Shown: positions 16,256 to 28,721, numbered from the stretch's first letter. The stretch is 64,000 bases of DNA from Allobosea sp. 47.2.35 (GCF_024655635.1 NZ_JANLGI010000019.1:1-64000), one strand, 5' to 3'. Translations and numbers: made by a program. Notes: generated by a model from the letters alone, not told the origin.

Positions 16256-18154
16256 ATGTGTGGCCTATTCGGTTCGATCGGGTTTGCGCCGGATATGGCT
16301 CGGATCGATCTCGTTTCGCATCGTGGCCCGGATGGGCGGGGTTGGCGCGAATTCGCTTCTCCGGGCGGGCCCGTCGCTCTCGGGCACAGGCGGCTTGCCA
16401 TCATCGACGTGTCGGATGCTGGGCTGCAGCCGATGTCGGAGCGATCAGGCCGCTACCATCTCGTTTTCAATGGCGAGATCTACAACTATATCGAACTGCG
16501 CGACGAGATGCGTGCGAGCGGCGAGATTTTCGAGACGGAATCCGACTCGGAGGTGCTGCTGCGGGCTTACATGCTTTGGGGCGAAGGAGCGTTGAAGCGC
16601 CTGCGCGGCATGTTCGCATTTCTTATCTGGGACGATCGGGACAAAACCCTGTTCGCCGCGCGCGACCGTTACGGCATCAAGCCCTTGTATATTGCAGCAA
16701 GCGGGCAAGGCGTCGCCTTCGCGTCGGAGATCAAACAGCTTCTCGATCTTGCCGGCGGGACTAGGAGGCTCAATCTGGCGCGTGCCTATGATTTTCTGGC
16801 GGACGGCATGTCCGATCACACCGCCGAGACCTTGTTCGAGGGAATTCTCCAGATTCGCGGCGGCGAATACGCCATCGTGGCGGCGCATGCTGCCGCACTC
16901 GGGCAGCCGATCGTCAGGCGTTGGCACGAGGTCGCTATGCCGCCCGTGGTCACAATGTCGGAAAAGGATGCGGCGGAGCGTTTCCGGGAGCTGTTGCGCG
17001 ATTCGGTTCGGCTGCATCTGCGGGCGGATGTGCCAGTCGGCTCCTGCTTGTCGGGGGGGCTGGATTCCTCGTCCATCGTCTGCCTCATGGCCAGGATGTT
17101 GCCGGCTGATGGGCTAGGCCTGCACACCGTCTCGGCCTGCTACGCGGACAAGTCGGTGGACGAGAAGCCGTTCATGGATGCGGTCATCGAGGCAACGGGA
17201 GCGCAGGCGCATTTCGTTTTCCCACGAGCCGAGGACGTCTTCCAGCGCGTTGCCGATATCACCTGGCATCAAGATGAGCCCTTCGGTTCGAGCTCGATCT
17301 TCGCCCAGTGGTGTGTTTTCGAAACGGCCAAGGCTGCCTGCATCAAGGTCATGCTCGACGGTCAGGGAGCTGACGAAATCCTGGCCGGGTACCACGGTCT
17401 TTTTCCGACCTATTTGGCGGAGCTGGCACGGTCGATGCGTCTGATGCAGCTCGCGCGGACAATGGCGGAGCGGCGTTCCATGCATGGTCAGGGCGTGGGA
17501 AGGCAGGCGGCGGGGTTGATCTACTCGCTGGCGCCAGACGGCATGAAAAGGCTGGTTCGCGGCGCGCGACATGACCATTTGCAGCATGGCTGGCTGTCCA
17601 CGGATACATTGGCGTCGCTTGAGCATCGTCCATCGGCTCTCGAGACCGCCGCAGCATCGCTAGGGCTGAAGGCGCCCGGCGATATCGCCTCGATCTGTCT
17701 GGTGATGGCGCATTCCTCCAACCTGCCCATGCTGTTGCATTGGGAGGATCGCAACAGCATGGCGCATGGGATCGAGGCCCGTGTCCCGTTTCTCGATCAT
17801 CCGCTTGTCGACTTCGCCCTCGGTCTCGGCAGCCAGCACAAGCTGGTCGGGGCTGATACCAAGCGGGTTCTGCGGCGGGCCATGGCCGATGTCCTCCCCC
17901 CTGCAGTCAGTGCGAGGCGCGATAAGCTCGGCTTTGCGACGCCGGAAGCCGCCTGGTTCCGCGGGCCGCTTAGACAGTTGGTGGAGGATGGAGTCGAACG
18001 GACATTGCGCACGTTGCCCGGGTTGCTCGATCCAGCCGGTACGAGGCGCTTCGCGTCGAAGATGCTGTCGGGCGCGGCACCCCTTGATTTCAGTTTGTGG
18101 AGGATCATCAGCCTCGGTATCTGGGCCGAGCGCTTCAAGGTCTCTCTCGGCTAG
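16256..18154 (+). CDS. asnB: glutamine-dependent asparagine synthase
   Basis: A 632-residue AsnB-type enzyme. It starts MCGLFG with Cys2 as glutaminase nucleophile and has SHRGPDG, GHRRLAIID, FNGEIYNY and ARDRYGIKPLY motifs of the class II domain, then the synthetase P-loop S266-GGLDSS and the DGQGADEILAGY and HGIEARVPFLD motifs. It makes asparagine (or amidates another carboxylate) from glutamine and ATP. AsnB paralogues are frequent in exopolysaccharide and O-antigen loci, where they may amidate sugar acids or peptides instead of making free asparagine. Given the uronic-acid genes nearby, uronamide formation is possible, but this is inference. A 209-base gap separates it from the flippase. 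Confidence 0.85.
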   Translation: MCGLFGSIGFAPDMARIDLVSHRGPDGRGWREFASPGGPVALGHRRLAIIDVSDAGLQPMSERSGRYHLVFNGEIYNYIELRDEMRASGEIFETESDSEVLLRAYMLWGEGALKRLRGMFAFLIWDDRDKTLFAARDRYGIKPLYIAASGQGVAFASEIKQLLDLAGGTRRLNLARAYDFLADGMSDHTAETLFEGILQIRGGEYAIVAAHAAALGQPIVRRWHEVAMPPVVTMSEKDAAERFRELLRDSVRLHLRADVPVGSCLSGGLDSSSIVCLMARMLPADGLGLHTVSACYADKSVDEKPFMDAVIEATGAQAHFVFPRAEDVFQRVADITWHQDEPFGSSSIFAQWCVFETAKAACIKVMLDGQGADEILAGYHGLFPTYLAELARSMRLMQLARTMAERRSMHGQGVGRQAAGLIYSLAPDGMKRLVRGARHDHLQHGWLSTDTLASLEHRPSALETAAASLGLKAPGDIASICLVMAHSSNLPMLLHWEDRNSMAHGIEARVPFLDHPLVDFALGLGSQHKLVGADTKRVLRRAMADVLPPAVSARRDKLGFATPEAAWFRGPLRQLVEDGVERTLRTLPGLLDPAGTRRFASKMLSGAAPLDFSLWRIISLGIWAERFKVSLG

Positions 18155-18890
18155 TGCACTTGGCGTCCAGCAGTCTTGCTCGATGTCACTCTGTCTAGGC
18201 GCAATTTCTGACGCTCCAGGCAGCGATGCGTTGGCGAGCGCCCTGGATGTAGGCAGTTCCCTTGCTCGACATGGAAACCGCCGCCCCCCAGCGCAGCCTC
18301 TGCGCTGGCGACGATCGCCCTCCGGTTCAGGAGGGGTAGAACTTCGTCACTCTTTCGGTTGTCTCGGTCGACCTGCGACTGTCGTGTGGGACCGCTCACC
18401 GGCCTCGTATTCGACAGTGGTGGCTCTTGCCATACAATTTTGAGGTTGTTGCGGGCGAGCAGTTTGATTAGGCGAATGGACCGTTGCCGGAAATGGACAA
18501 GGCGGTTGTTCGTTCGGATATCCTGCGTGAATGGGACAGGCTTCTCCCCGGAAAAGAGGGGCGGGATCAGCGTGCGGACTATCTTGAGGTGACCGTCATT
18601 CGAGACAAGCAGGCCGTGGCGGCGATCACCAGCAATACCGATGACCATCCGACCTTCGAGTATTATTGGCTGCGTCAGATGTTTGGGCGTTGGGTATCGC
18701 CCAGATTAGAGGTTTCGTCGACCGCCTTATGAGCGCTTTAGAAAGCATGTTCCCGTTGTTATCGAGCCATAGACCCCAGGCTTTCTGAGTCGGGGCGCTT
18801 GGAGCACAGTGTCGTCGGTTTGCGCTGAGGAAATGCTCTGACAGGCCGTGCCGGAGGCACGGTCTTTGGCATCTCGGTCTCACAAGGCTC
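18155..18890. other. 735-base gap with no clear gene
   Basis: This stretch separates asnB from the convergent glycosyltransferase operon. Both strands carry short open frames without recognised families; the one at 18493 (separate entry) has the most protein-like composition. The length and the lack of intact genes in an otherwise dense locus suggest decayed sequence, but no insertion-sequence ends were recognised. Confidence 0.4.
18493..18732 (+). CDS. possible small hypothetical protein or gene remnant
   Basis: A 79-codon frame starting MDKAVVRSDILREWDRLLPG and ending SPRLEVSSTAL. Its acidic, mixed composition (TSNTDDHPTFEYYWLRQM) looks more like a real protein than the arginine-rich shadows around it. 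A TTG three codons earlier is another possible start. There is no good ribosome-binding site and no recognised domain, so it may be the surviving end of a decayed gene. Confidence 0.3.
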   Translation: MDKAVVRSDILREWDRLLPGKEGRDQRADYLEVTVIRDKQAVAAITSNTDDHPTFEYYWLRQMFGRWVSPRLEVSSTAL

Positions 18891-20057
18891 CTATAAGGGG
18901 GCCTTCCTGCCTGTGCGTTCGACGATATCGAGCAGGCGTTTGCCTTCCGTTTCGAAATTGAAGGCTTCAGCGGCTCGAAGGCTGTTTCGCTTGCACTGGT
19001 CGATCTGCTCTGGCGTCAACGTGTTCAGCAGCTCCGCGATGGCATCGGCGGAAAAAGCCACCAGCAAGGCCCCACAGGCTGTCCCTTCGATGATCTTGCG
19101 TATTTCGGGCAGGTCGCTGCTGACCACCATCAGCCCGGCGGCCAGATATTCGAAGAGCTTGTTGGGGAGTGCGAAACGCGCATGAATTGTGCTGTTGGAT
19201 AGCAGGAAGATACCGATATCGGCGTCGCGCGCGGCTTCAACTACACGATGGGGCGGGACCGCCGGCTCGAACCGGACGCGATCTCCAAGGGCTGCCGCGC
19301 GGTTCACGAGTGCCTCGCGGAAGTCGCCTGCGCTTTCGCCGCGAATGGTAAGCCTGTATTGCGCCGGCCAGGCATGAACGCTGTCGATGAGCGTTTCCAG
19401 GCCGCGCCGTGGTGCAACGACGCCATGATACAGGACGTGGGTCGTCGAACCCGTCTGCCGAAACACGCCGGGTTGTTTTCGGGGCATATTGGCGATCACA
19501 TCGGGCTTGACGGGCAGGGCGTAGCGTTCGGCGAGCGCCTCGCTCAATCCGGAGCTCACGGCGATGACCGCATCGGCTTCGCGAATGAAGCGGTTTTCTA
19601 TCCAGGCGACATGCTGTTGTGCGAGGAGCCGCCAGGGCTTGCTGTCAGCGAATTCTTCTGTCGCGAATTCATGACTGTCGTAGATGATGCGCGCGTTGCA
19701 GGCGCGCTTGGCGGCACTCGCAAGGGGCAGGGCGCGCCAGTCATTGGCGATAACCAGGTCAGGGCGGTAATCCAGCAGCTGTCTTCTAGCAGCCAGGCGG
19801 GTGAGGGAGGCCCAGTAAAGCAAGCTGGCTGAGGCGGGCCAAAGGCTCGCAGGAGCGTGCCTGCCGACGAGGCCGAGACGTATGCGCAGGTTCGAGCCGG
19901 GGCCAGGTAATGGGGCCACGTCGTTGACCGGCGTTTCGGGCAGGGGTGCTTGCGCGAAGATGCGCACCGCATGTCCGGCCTGAGACAGCAACTCAGCATG
20001 ACGCAACACGCGGGAATCGTGCCGCAGCGGTCCGATGCAAACCAATGCGATCTTCAT
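18891..20057 (-). CDS. GT4-family glycosyltransferase
   Basis: A 388-residue GT-B enzyme. The N-terminal half starts MKIALVCIGPLRHDSRVLR and has DLVIANDWRALPLASAAKR and IIYDSHEFATEEF. The C-terminal half carries the donor-binding E-x7-E type region with FALPNKLFEYLAAGLMVVSS and LPEIRKIIEG. These are GT4 features; the sugar cannot be deduced. The start is set by the ATGA overlap with the upstream glycosyltransferase, even though the frame stays open for 25 more codons. It is the last gene of the wbpA-to-GT4 operon. Confidence 0.8.
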   Translation of the reverse strand: MKIALVCIGPLRHDSRVLRHAELLSQAGHAVRIFAQAPLPETPVNDVAPLPGPGSNLRIRLGLVGRHAPASLWPASASLLYWASLTRLAARRQLLDYRPDLVIANDWRALPLASAAKRACNARIIYDSHEFATEEFADSKPWRLLAQQHVAWIENRFIREADAVIAVSSGLSEALAERYALPVKPDVIANMPRKQPGVFRQTGSTTHVLYHGVVAPRRGLETLIDSVHAWPAQYRLTIRGESAGDFREALVNRAAALGDRVRFEPAVPPHRVVEAARDADIGIFLLSNSTIHARFALPNKLFEYLAAGLMVVSSDLPEIRKIIEGTACGALLVAFSADAIAELLNTLTPEQIDQCKRNSLRAAEAFNFETEGKRLLDIVERTGRKAPL

Positions 20058-21202
20058 GGATGAACTGCTGAGGGTAACGGGGGGCAGCACTCGATCAGGA
20101 GCGCGGCCGTGTCCGCGGCACGGTAGCGCCAATCATATTGCATCTCAACCGCACGGCGGCCGCGTGCGCCCATCGTCGTCGCCTCCGTCCGATCCGCGGC
20201 GACCTGTGCGACCGCGCCGGCGAGCGCGACCGGGTTGGCAGACGGGAAGACGAGGCCGCAAGCGTTGTCCCGCACGACCTCGGCCTGATAGGGCAGATCG
20301 CTGGCGATGACAGGGCGGCCGCTCGCCATGCTTTCGAACAGCTTGAGCGGCGCGACGCCACCCTCTTCGCGGCGGCCATGTCTTTCGATAGGGCAGAGAT
20401 TGACGAGCGCGCGTGCAGCCAGGCCAGCGATATCGGGTTTGGGCAGATAGCCCAGGGCGATCACGCGCTGATCGTGCTCAGCTGCCGCCCTCACCGATGC
20501 GAGCCCCGGCCCGTGGCCTGCAACGACGAGCTTCACATTGGGCGGCCAGCTTGGGTCGGAAATGGCGGACAGCATCGTGTCGACACCGTGCCAAGCCACT
20601 AGGCCGCCGAAGAAGAAAGCGTAATCGCCTGCGATGGTCGGACCGCCAACCGCTCCGGGTTTGAATTCCTCGGAATCGGCTCCGTTCGGGATGAGCCGCA
20701 CATCGATCTTGCTGCCGATCGTTTCGCGCAGCCAGCTCTGCAAGCCGGGTGTCACGGTAACGAGCATGCTGGCTGTGCGATATTGCCGATGCTGGATCCA
20801 GGTCAGCAACCGGGTTGCAATCGGAAGTAGGCCGTGGCTGACTCCGATATCCGCCGTGCGGCCATTGACCTCGTGGACGATTGGCTTGCCCAGAAGCCGG
20901 GCTCCTGTCGAGAACGCCAGTGCAGCCGGATGGGCTCGGACATAGGCGATGTCGGCTCGCCGAAGCGCGATGAATGCCTGCCAGCTGAGCCGCGCATAGT
21001 CCGACAGGCGACGCAAGGCCGAGCGTCGGGGTTCGTCAGCTTTGGCGTGCACTGCAAAAAGAGCGACCGGCAGGCCTAGATTGTTGGCGATCGCATGGAC
21101 ATGCGTAGCTGCCGCCTGCCCGGGTTGCAGGCTCTCCAGGCAAAGATAGACGACCTTGGGGCGTGTGCCGTCTCTCTGGACTCGCGCGACGTCGCCCACC
21201 AC
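20054..21202 (-). CDS. GT4-family glycosyltransferase
   Basis: A 382-residue GT-B enzyme with a weak N-terminal Rossmann half (KVVYLCLESLQPGQAAATHV, PIVHEVNG) and a typical GT4 C-terminal half: FFFGGLVAWHGVDTML, VVAGHGPGL, and the E-x7-E region in GGVAPLKLFESMASGRPVIAS. It likely adds one residue to the lipid-linked repeat unit in the cytoplasm. The start codon is GTG and overlaps the TAG stop of the wbpE-like gene by one base, which supports co-translation. Substrate not known. Confidence 0.8.
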   Translation of the reverse strand: MVGDVARVQRDGTRPKVVYLCLESLQPGQAAATHVHAIANNLGLPVALFAVHAKADEPRRSALRRLSDYARLSWQAFIALRRADIAYVRAHPAALAFSTGARLLGKPIVHEVNGRTADIGVSHGLLPIATRLLTWIQHRQYRTASMLVTVTPGLQSWLRETIGSKIDVRLIPNGADSEEFKPGAVGGPTIAGDYAFFFGGLVAWHGVDTMLSAISDPSWPPNVKLVVAGHGPGLASVRAAAEHDQRVIALGYLPKPDIAGLAARALVNLCPIERHGRREEGGVAPLKLFESMASGRPVIASDLPYQAEVVRDNACGLVFPSANPVALAGAVAQVAADRTEATTMGARGRRAVEMQYDWRYRAADTAALLIECCPPLPSAVHP

Positions 21203-22353
21203 TAAGCTGCAGCGGCACTTCTCAGAGCGCCTCGCACCGCCTCGATGACGTAATTCTGCGTCGCCTCGTCGAGATAGGGATGCATCGGCAGCGCGACGAC
21301 CTCCTGCGCGACGCGTTCGGAGATCGGCAGGCCGTTCCCGGCGACCGGATAGTGCTTGTAGGCGGTTTGCTGGTGCAGGGGCTTCGGGTAATAGACCGTG
21401 GTCGGCACGCCCTTGGCCTTCAGCGCAGCCTGGAAGGCGTCGCGGCGGTCGGCCGCGACGCGGATGGTGTACTGAGCCCAGGTCGAGACGCAGTCCGCCA
21501 TGACATGGGGCGTCACGACGAGGTCCTTGAGCGCGGCCGTGTAGCGGGCTGCCACGACCTGCCGCTTCTCGATCTCCTCGGCATAGACCTTGAGCTTCTC
21601 GATCAGCACGGCGGCCTGGATGGTGTCGAGCCGCGAGTTCACGCCGACGCGGACATTGTCATATTTGTACGAGCCCTTGCCGTGGAAGCGCAGCGACATC
21701 AGCAGCGCGGCATGCTCGTCGCTGTCGGTCAGGATCGCGCCGCCATCGCCATAGCAGCCGAGCGGCTTGGCCGGGAAGAAGCTTGTGGTCGCGAAATCGC
21801 CGATCGCGCCGGCAACGCGGCCCTTGTAGCGGGCGCCGTAGCCCTGCGCGGAATCCGAGATCAGGATGAGGCCGTTCTGCTTGCAGAAGGCCTCGATCGG
21901 CTCGTAGTCGCAGGCCTGGCCGAAGAGATCGACGCTTATCAGGGCGCGCGGGTTGAGCTTGTGCTGCTTCGCTGTCTCAAGCGCGGCGCCGAGGCTCTTG
22001 GGGTCGATATTGTAGGTCGCTTCGTCGATCTCGGCGAAGACCGGGGTCGCACCCATCCAGGCGACGACCTCGGCGGTCGCGGCGAAGGTGAAGCTCGGGC
22101 AGATCACGGCGTCGCCGGGGCCGATGCCGAGCGCTTCGAGCACGAGGATCAGCGCGTCCGTGCCGTTGGCGACGCCGATCGCATGCTTCGCGCCGCAGAA
22201 GGCGGCGAGCCCGGTCTCGAACCGCTGGACCTGTTCGCCGAGGATGTAGTTGCCGTCATGGACGACCTTGAGGATGGCCTCGTCCATGGCCTTGCCGATG
22301 TACTGGCGCTGGGCCTTGAGGTCGATGAACTCGATCGTGGGACGCTCGCTCAT
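21202..22353 (-). CDS. wbpE: PLP-dependent sugar aminotransferase (WbpE-like, DegT/DnrJ/EryC1/StrS)
   Basis: A 383-residue aminotransferase. It opens IEFIDLKAQRQYIG and has the family motifs GVANGTDALIL, CPSFTFAATAEVV, D167 in LISDSAQG and the PLP lysine at K196 in FFPAKPLGCYGDGG. WbpE converts UDP-2-acetamido-3-keto-glucuronic acid to the 3-amino sugar using glutamate. The neighbouring wbpD, wbpB and wbpA homologues complete the UDP-2,3-diacetamido-2,3-dideoxy-glucuronate route, which makes this assignment stronger than the family alone. It overlaps wbpD by one base. Confidence 0.9.
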   Translation of the reverse strand: MSERPTIEFIDLKAQRQYIGKAMDEAILKVVHDGNYILGEQVQRFETGLAAFCGAKHAIGVANGTDALILVLEALGIGPGDAVICPSFTFAATAEVVAWMGATPVFAEIDEATYNIDPKSLGAALETAKQHKLNPRALISVDLFGQACDYEPIEAFCKQNGLILISDSAQGYGARYKGRVAGAIGDFATTSFFPAKPLGCYGDGGAILTDSDEHAALLMSLRFHGKGSYKYDNVRVGVNSRLDTIQAAVLIEKLKVYAEEIEKRQVVAARYTAALKDLVVTPHVMADCVSTWAQYTIRVAADRRDAFQAALKAKGVPTTVYYPKPLHQQTAYKHYPVAGNGLPISERVAQEVVALPMHPYLDEATQNYVIEAVRGALRSAAAA

Positions 22354-22955
22354 CAGGCAATCTCCTCAAGCTGCTCCGGGCTGATTTCCCGGTAGCGCGT
22401 TCCAGTCAGCGGGCAGGTCAGGTCCGGCCCGAGCCTCTCGCCGGCCTTGCTCATCCAGCCGATCCGGCGTGCAGGGACCCCGGCCATCAGAGCATAGTCG
22501 GGCACGTCCTTCGTCACCACCGCGCCGGCGGCAATGAAGCAATACGCGCCGAGCGTATGGCCGCAAACGATGGTCGCGTTGGCGCCGATGCTCGCGCCGC
22601 GCTTCACCAGCGTGCGGCGGAACTCGGCCTTGCGGTTCATGAAGGCGCGCGGGTTGTTGACGTTGGTGAAGACGCAGGACGGGCCGCAGAACACGTCCGC
22701 TTCCAGCTCGACGCCATCATAGAGCGCGACGTTGTTCTGGATCTTGCAGCCGTCGCCGATCGTCACCCGCGGCCCGGCCATCACGTTCTGGCCGAGCACG
22801 CAATCCTTGCCGATCGTGGTCTGGCCCAGCACATGCACGAAATGCCAGATCCTGGTGCCGGTGCCGAGCGTCGCGCCCTCGTCGACATAGGCGCTTTCAT
22901 GGACGAGCGCGCCGGGAAAGCGCGGGTGTTCCCGCATCTGCGACGCGCCGGCCAT
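22353..22955 (-). CDS. wbpD: UDP-3-amino-GlcNAcA N-acetyltransferase (WbpD-like, left-handed beta-helix)
   Basis: A 200-residue hexapeptide-repeat acetyltransferase. The sequence runs through repeats such as ALVHESAYVDEGATLGTGTRIWHFV and KDCVLGQNVMAGPRVTIG, with FTNVNNPRAFMNRKAEFRRT, a segment typical of WbpD/WlbB. WbpD acetylates the 3-amino group to give UDP-2,3-diacetamido-2,3-dideoxy-glucuronic acid, using acetyl-CoA. The extended C-terminal tail after VPARRIGWMSKAGE, with CPLTGTRYRE, is also seen in this subfamily. It starts three bases after wbpB ends and overlaps wbpE by one base. Confidence 0.9.
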   Translation of the reverse strand: MAGASQMREHPRFPGALVHESAYVDEGATLGTGTRIWHFVHVLGQTTIGKDCVLGQNVMAGPRVTIGDGCKIQNNVALYDGVELEADVFCGPSCVFTNVNNPRAFMNRKAEFRRTLVKRGASIGANATIVCGHTLGAYCFIAAGAVVTKDVPDYALMAGVPARRIGWMSKAGERLGPDLTCPLTGTRYREISPEQLEEIA

Positions 22956-22958
22956 GCT

Positions 22959-25297
<2,339 letters not shown>

Positions 25298-25596
25298 GAG
25301 CGGCTTTCCGCTGGAAGAGCGCACATGGCGCGAAATCAAGTTTCAAGGGAGGCTTTGCCGTTCGGTTAGAACGATGTCAACCTGAGGTGCTTCCGCTTCG
25401 GATCCTGTTGATCAAGTTTTGGGCAGAATTCCGTCATTCAAATGAGACGGTACCTGGAACCAACTCTATCCGTCGAAGAGGTTGGGTCGGTGCGGTAAGG
25501 ATCCTCCACTTCGGGCGAGCTGACTTGCTGCGCTGCAGCCCTATGCGCGATAAGCTGCGTGAGCAGGCTTTCTCGGCTTGCTCTGACGGGGTTTTT
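25298..25596. promoter_or_regulatory. divergent gap between wbpA and nadE
   Basis: About 300 bases between divergent genes. It should contain the promoter of the wbp operon and that of nadE. No clear dyad or box was recognised. The nadE frame stays open through much of it, but that part lacks similarity to NAD synthetases. Confidence 0.3.
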
Positions 25597-27636
25597 ATGA
25601 CGTTCCGCAATATCCACGCTCACGGTTTCGTCCGCATCGCCTGCGCCGCGCCGCGGTTGAAGGTGGCGGATCCCGCTTTCAACGTGGCCGAGACCGTCGC
25701 CATGCTGCGGCGAGCCGACGAAGGCGGCGCCTCGCTCTGCCTGTTTCCGGAACTCGGCATCAGCGCCTATGCCATCGACGATCTGCTCCAGCAGAACGCC
25801 TTGCTCGATGCGGTGAACGACGCGTTGGCGCGGCTCGTCGCGGAAAGCCGCAGCCTGCGCTGCGTCGCGGTCGTCGGCGCCCCCTTGCGTGTCGATGGCA
25901 GGCTGTTCAACTGCGCCGTCGCGATCCATCGCGGCCGCATCCTGGCCGCCGTTCCCAAGACCTATCTGCCGAACTATCGCGAATTCTACGAGCGCCGCCA
26001 GTTTGCCTCGGGCGAGCGGGCCAGCACGCTCTATGTCGATCTCTGTGGGCAGGAGGTTCCGTTCGGCGCTGACATCCTGCTGACGGCGAGCGATATCCCC
26101 GATTTCGTCGTCCATATGGAGATCTGCGAGGACGTCTGGACGCCAATCCCGCCCTCGTCCTACGCCGCGCTCGCCGGTGCGACCTTGCTGCTCAACCTCT
26201 CGGCCTCGAACGTTACGATCGGCAAGTCGGACTGGCGCCATGCGCTCTGCATGGCCCATTCCGGCCGCTGCATCGCGGCCTATGCCTACTCAGCCGCCGG
26301 CACCGGCGAATCGACCACCGATCTCGCTTGGGACGGCCAGGCGATGATCTACGAGAACGGCGCGCTGCTGGCTGAGGCCGAGCGCTTCGCTGCCGAGCCG
26401 CAGCTCATCCTCGCCGATATCGATCTCGAACGGCTGGCGATGGACCGCATCCGCCAGAACACCTTCGGCGACAGTGCCGATCTCAATCGCGACCGACTCG
26501 GTTTCCGCCGCGTCGCTTTCGCGCTCGAGCCGGACCGTGACAGCGATCTCGGCCTCGCCCGTGAGGTGGATCGCTTCCCCTTCGTGCCGAACGACGACGC
26601 AAGGCTGAACGAGCTCTGCTTCGAGGCCTACAACATCCAGTCGCATGGCCTGCGCAAGCGGCTGGAAAGCACGCGGCTCGACAAGGTGGTGATCGGCGTT
26701 TCCGGCGGCCTCGATTCGACGCAGGCCCTGATCGTCGCGGCGCACACCTTCGACGCGCTCGGCCTGCCCCGCGAAAACATCCTTGCCTATACGCTGCCCG
26801 CCTTCGCGACGAGCAAGGACACCAAGGACAATGCCTGGCGCCTGATGCGCTCCCTCGGCGTCAGCGCCGAGGAGATCGACATGACGCCGGCCTGTCGGCA
26901 GATGCTCGTCGATATCGGCCATCCCTTCGCGGCGGGCGAGCCCGTCTACGATACTACGTTTGAAAACGTGCAGGCCGGCGCGCGCACCTCGGTGCTCTTC
27001 CGCCTCGCCAACCGGCACAATGCGCTGGTGATGGGTACCGGCGACCTCTCGGAGCTCGCGCTCGGCTGGTGCACCTATGGCGTCGGCGATCACATGTCGC
27101 ATTACAACGTCAACGGCTCGGTGCCGAAGACGCTGATCCAGCATCTGATCCGCTGGGTCGCCCAGTCCGGTCGCTTCGGCGCGGAGGCCTCGGATGTCAT
27201 GCTCGACATCCTCGCGACCGAGATCTCGCCGGAGCTGGTGCCGGGCGATGGCCACAAGCCCGCGCAGAAGACCGAGGATTTCGTCGGCCCCTATGCATTG
27301 CAGGATTTCAACCTGTTCTACACGACGCGCTACGGCTTTCGCCCGAGCAAGATCGCCTTCCTCTCCGAGCATGCCTGGCGCGATGCCGGGGCAGGGGATT
27401 GGCCGCCGAACATGGAGGCGGCCAAGCGCGTCGCCTATGACTTGCCCGTGATCAAGCGCTGGCTCGGCGTCTTCATCCGCCGCTTCTTCGAGACCAGCCA
27501 GTTCAAGCGCTCGGCCGTGCCGAATGGCCCGAAGGTTTCGTCGGGCGGCTCGCTCTCGCCGCGCGGCGACTGGCGGGCGCCGAGCGATGCCTCGGCTGCA
27601 CCATGGCTCAAGGACTGGGAGCGGATTCCGGATTGA
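25597..27636 (+). CDS. nadE: glutamine-dependent NAD+ synthetase
   Basis: A 679-residue enzyme of usual length for the glutamine-dependent form. The N-terminal nitrilase domain has LFPELGIS (catalytic Glu), [15 protein letters not shown] (Lys) and the nucleophile Cys177 in EICEDVW. The C-terminal synthetase domain has the P-loop S369-[19 protein letters not shown] and a [13 protein letters not shown] segment. It amidates nicotinic acid adenine dinucleotide. The ATG at 25597 begins [17 protein letters not shown], where family similarity starts; the longer frame to 25387 is not supported. It marks the right end of the polysaccharide region. Confidence 0.95.
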   Translation: MTFRNIHAHGFVRIACAAPRLKVADPAFNVAETVAMLRRADEGGASLCLFPELGISAYAIDDLLQQNALLDAVNDALARLVAESRSLRCVAVVGAPLRVDGRLFNCAVAIHRGRILAAVPKTYLPNYREFYERRQFASGERASTLYVDLCGQEVPFGADILLTASDIPDFVVHMEICEDVWTPIPPSSYAALAGATLLLNLSASNVTIGKSDWRHALCMAHSGRCIAAYAYSAAGTGESTTDLAWDGQAMIYENGALLAEAERFAAEPQLILADIDLERLAMDRIRQNTFGDSADLNRDRLGFRRVAFALEPDRDSDLGLAREVDRFPFVPNDDARLNELCFEAYNIQSHGLRKRLESTRLDKVVIGVSGGLDSTQALIVAAHTFDALGLPRENILAYTLPAFATSKDTKDNAWRLMRSLGVSAEEIDMTPACRQMLVDIGHPFAAGEPVYDTTFENVQAGARTSVLFRLANRHNALVMGTGDLSELALGWCTYGVGDHMSHYNVNGSVPKTLIQHLIRWVAQSGRFGAEASDVMLDILATEISPELVPGDGHKPAQKTEDFVGPYALQDFNLFYTTRYGFRPSKIAFLSEHAWRDAGAGDWPPNMEAAKRVAYDLPVIKRWLGVFIRRFFETSQFKRSAVPNGPKVSSGGSLSPRGDWRAPSDASAAPWLKDWERIPD

Positions 27637-27680
27637 CGCCGGGAGCTCTGGTCGTCAGGGCAGCCATCGGCCGATTGCGG

Positions 27681-27717
27681 GGGGCGCAGAACGGATTGAC
27701 CCGTCGCTCCGCGCCCC
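27681..27717. terminator. possible bidirectional terminator between nadE and argC
   Basis: In the 89-base gap between these convergent genes, GGGGCGC at 27681-27687 pairs with GCGCCCC at 27711-27717, and an inner ACGG/CCGT pair closes a six-base loop. There is no U-tract on either strand, so termination is plausible but weakly supported. Confidence 0.4.
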
Positions 27718-27725
27718 GCTTGGCG

Positions 27726-28700
27726 TCATGGCCAGACAGGTGCGCCGTCCAGCCCCGTCGTTTCTGGCAGCCCGCAGATCAGGTTCGCATTCTGCACGGC
27801 CTGCCCGGCCGCACCCTTGCCGAGATTGTCGACCACGCCCATCGCGATCACCAGATCGCGCTCTGGGTCGGCCGCGTAGCTGACGAATGCGAGGTTGGAG
27901 CCCGTAGCCCATTTGGTTTGGGGCGGCTTGTCGGTCACGCGGACGAAGGACCGCCCGGCATAGAAGCGCCGCGCTGCGTCCAGGCACTGCTCGGTATTGG
28001 CGCGGCCGCGGCAATAGATCGTGGCGAGTATGCCGCGGGTCATCGGCACCAGGTGCGGCGTGAACACCAGCCCGGCCGCGCTGCCGCCACTCAGCCGCTC
28101 GATCGTCTTGGCAATCTCGGGCATGTGGACGTGCTTGAGCAGGCCATAGGGCACGAGGTTCTCGTTGCTCTCGGCGTAGCCAAACGTGCTGTCGCCGCCG
28201 CGGCCGGCACCTGAGATGCCCGTCTTGACGTCGATCACGATATTGCCGGGCTCGATCAGTCCGTTGACCAGCAAGGGCGCCAGCGCGGTCAGTGTCGCTG
28301 CCGGGAAGCAGCCGGGATTGGCGACACGCGTCTGGCCGCCGATCTCGGCCGGCCAGATATCGGCCAGACCGTAAGCCCAGCCTTCGACATAGCGGTGGTC
28401 GCCGCCGATATCGACGATCTTCACGTGCTTGGGCACGCGCGCCAGCGCGTCGGCCGACGCACCCGTAGGCAACGACGCGAACAGCACGTCGAGCTTGGGC
28501 AAGGTCGCAGGATTCCACTTCTCGATCACCAGTTCGGCCAGCTTGGCCGGCGCACCGGGGAAGCGATCCACCAACCGGCTGCCGGCGCTGCTCTCGCCCG
28601 CAGCATAGACCAGCTCGAAAGACGGGTGGCTGGCGATCAGGCGCAGCGCTTCACCGCCGCCAAAGCCACTGATTCCGACAATGCCGACGCGGATCTTCAT
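27726..28700 (-). CDS. argC: N-acetyl-gamma-glutamyl-phosphate reductase
   Basis: A 324-residue reductase. It starts MKIRVGIVGISGFGGGEALR (NADP-binding GxSGFxG), has SLPTGASADAL, and the catalytic Cys131 in VANPGCFPAATL. It reduces N-acetyl-glutamyl phosphate to the semialdehyde in arginine synthesis. Family members of this type are about 310-350 residues. The ATG lies only 22 bases downstream of an intrinsic terminator hairpin, and upstream of that is an arginine-rich leader frame, so expression is likely controlled by attenuation (see the leader and terminator entries). The gene appears to stand alone, convergent with nadE. Confidence 0.9.
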   Translation of the reverse strand: MKIRVGIVGISGFGGGEALRLIASHPSFELVYAAGESSAGSRLVDRFPGAPAKLAELVIEKWNPATLPKLDVLFASLPTGASADALARVPKHVKIVDIGGDHRYVEGWAYGLADIWPAEIGGQTRVANPGCFPAATLTALAPLLVNGLIEPGNIVIDVKTGISGAGRGGDSTFGYAESNENLVPYGLLKHVHMPEIAKTIERLSGGSAAGLVFTPHLVPMTRGILATIYCRGRANTEQCLDAARRFYAGRSFVRVTDKPPQTKWATGSNLAFVSYAADPERDLVIAMGVVDNLGKGAAGQAVQNANLICGLPETTGLDGAPVWP

Positions 28701-28721
28701 GGTGATGTCCTTGTGGGTTTG

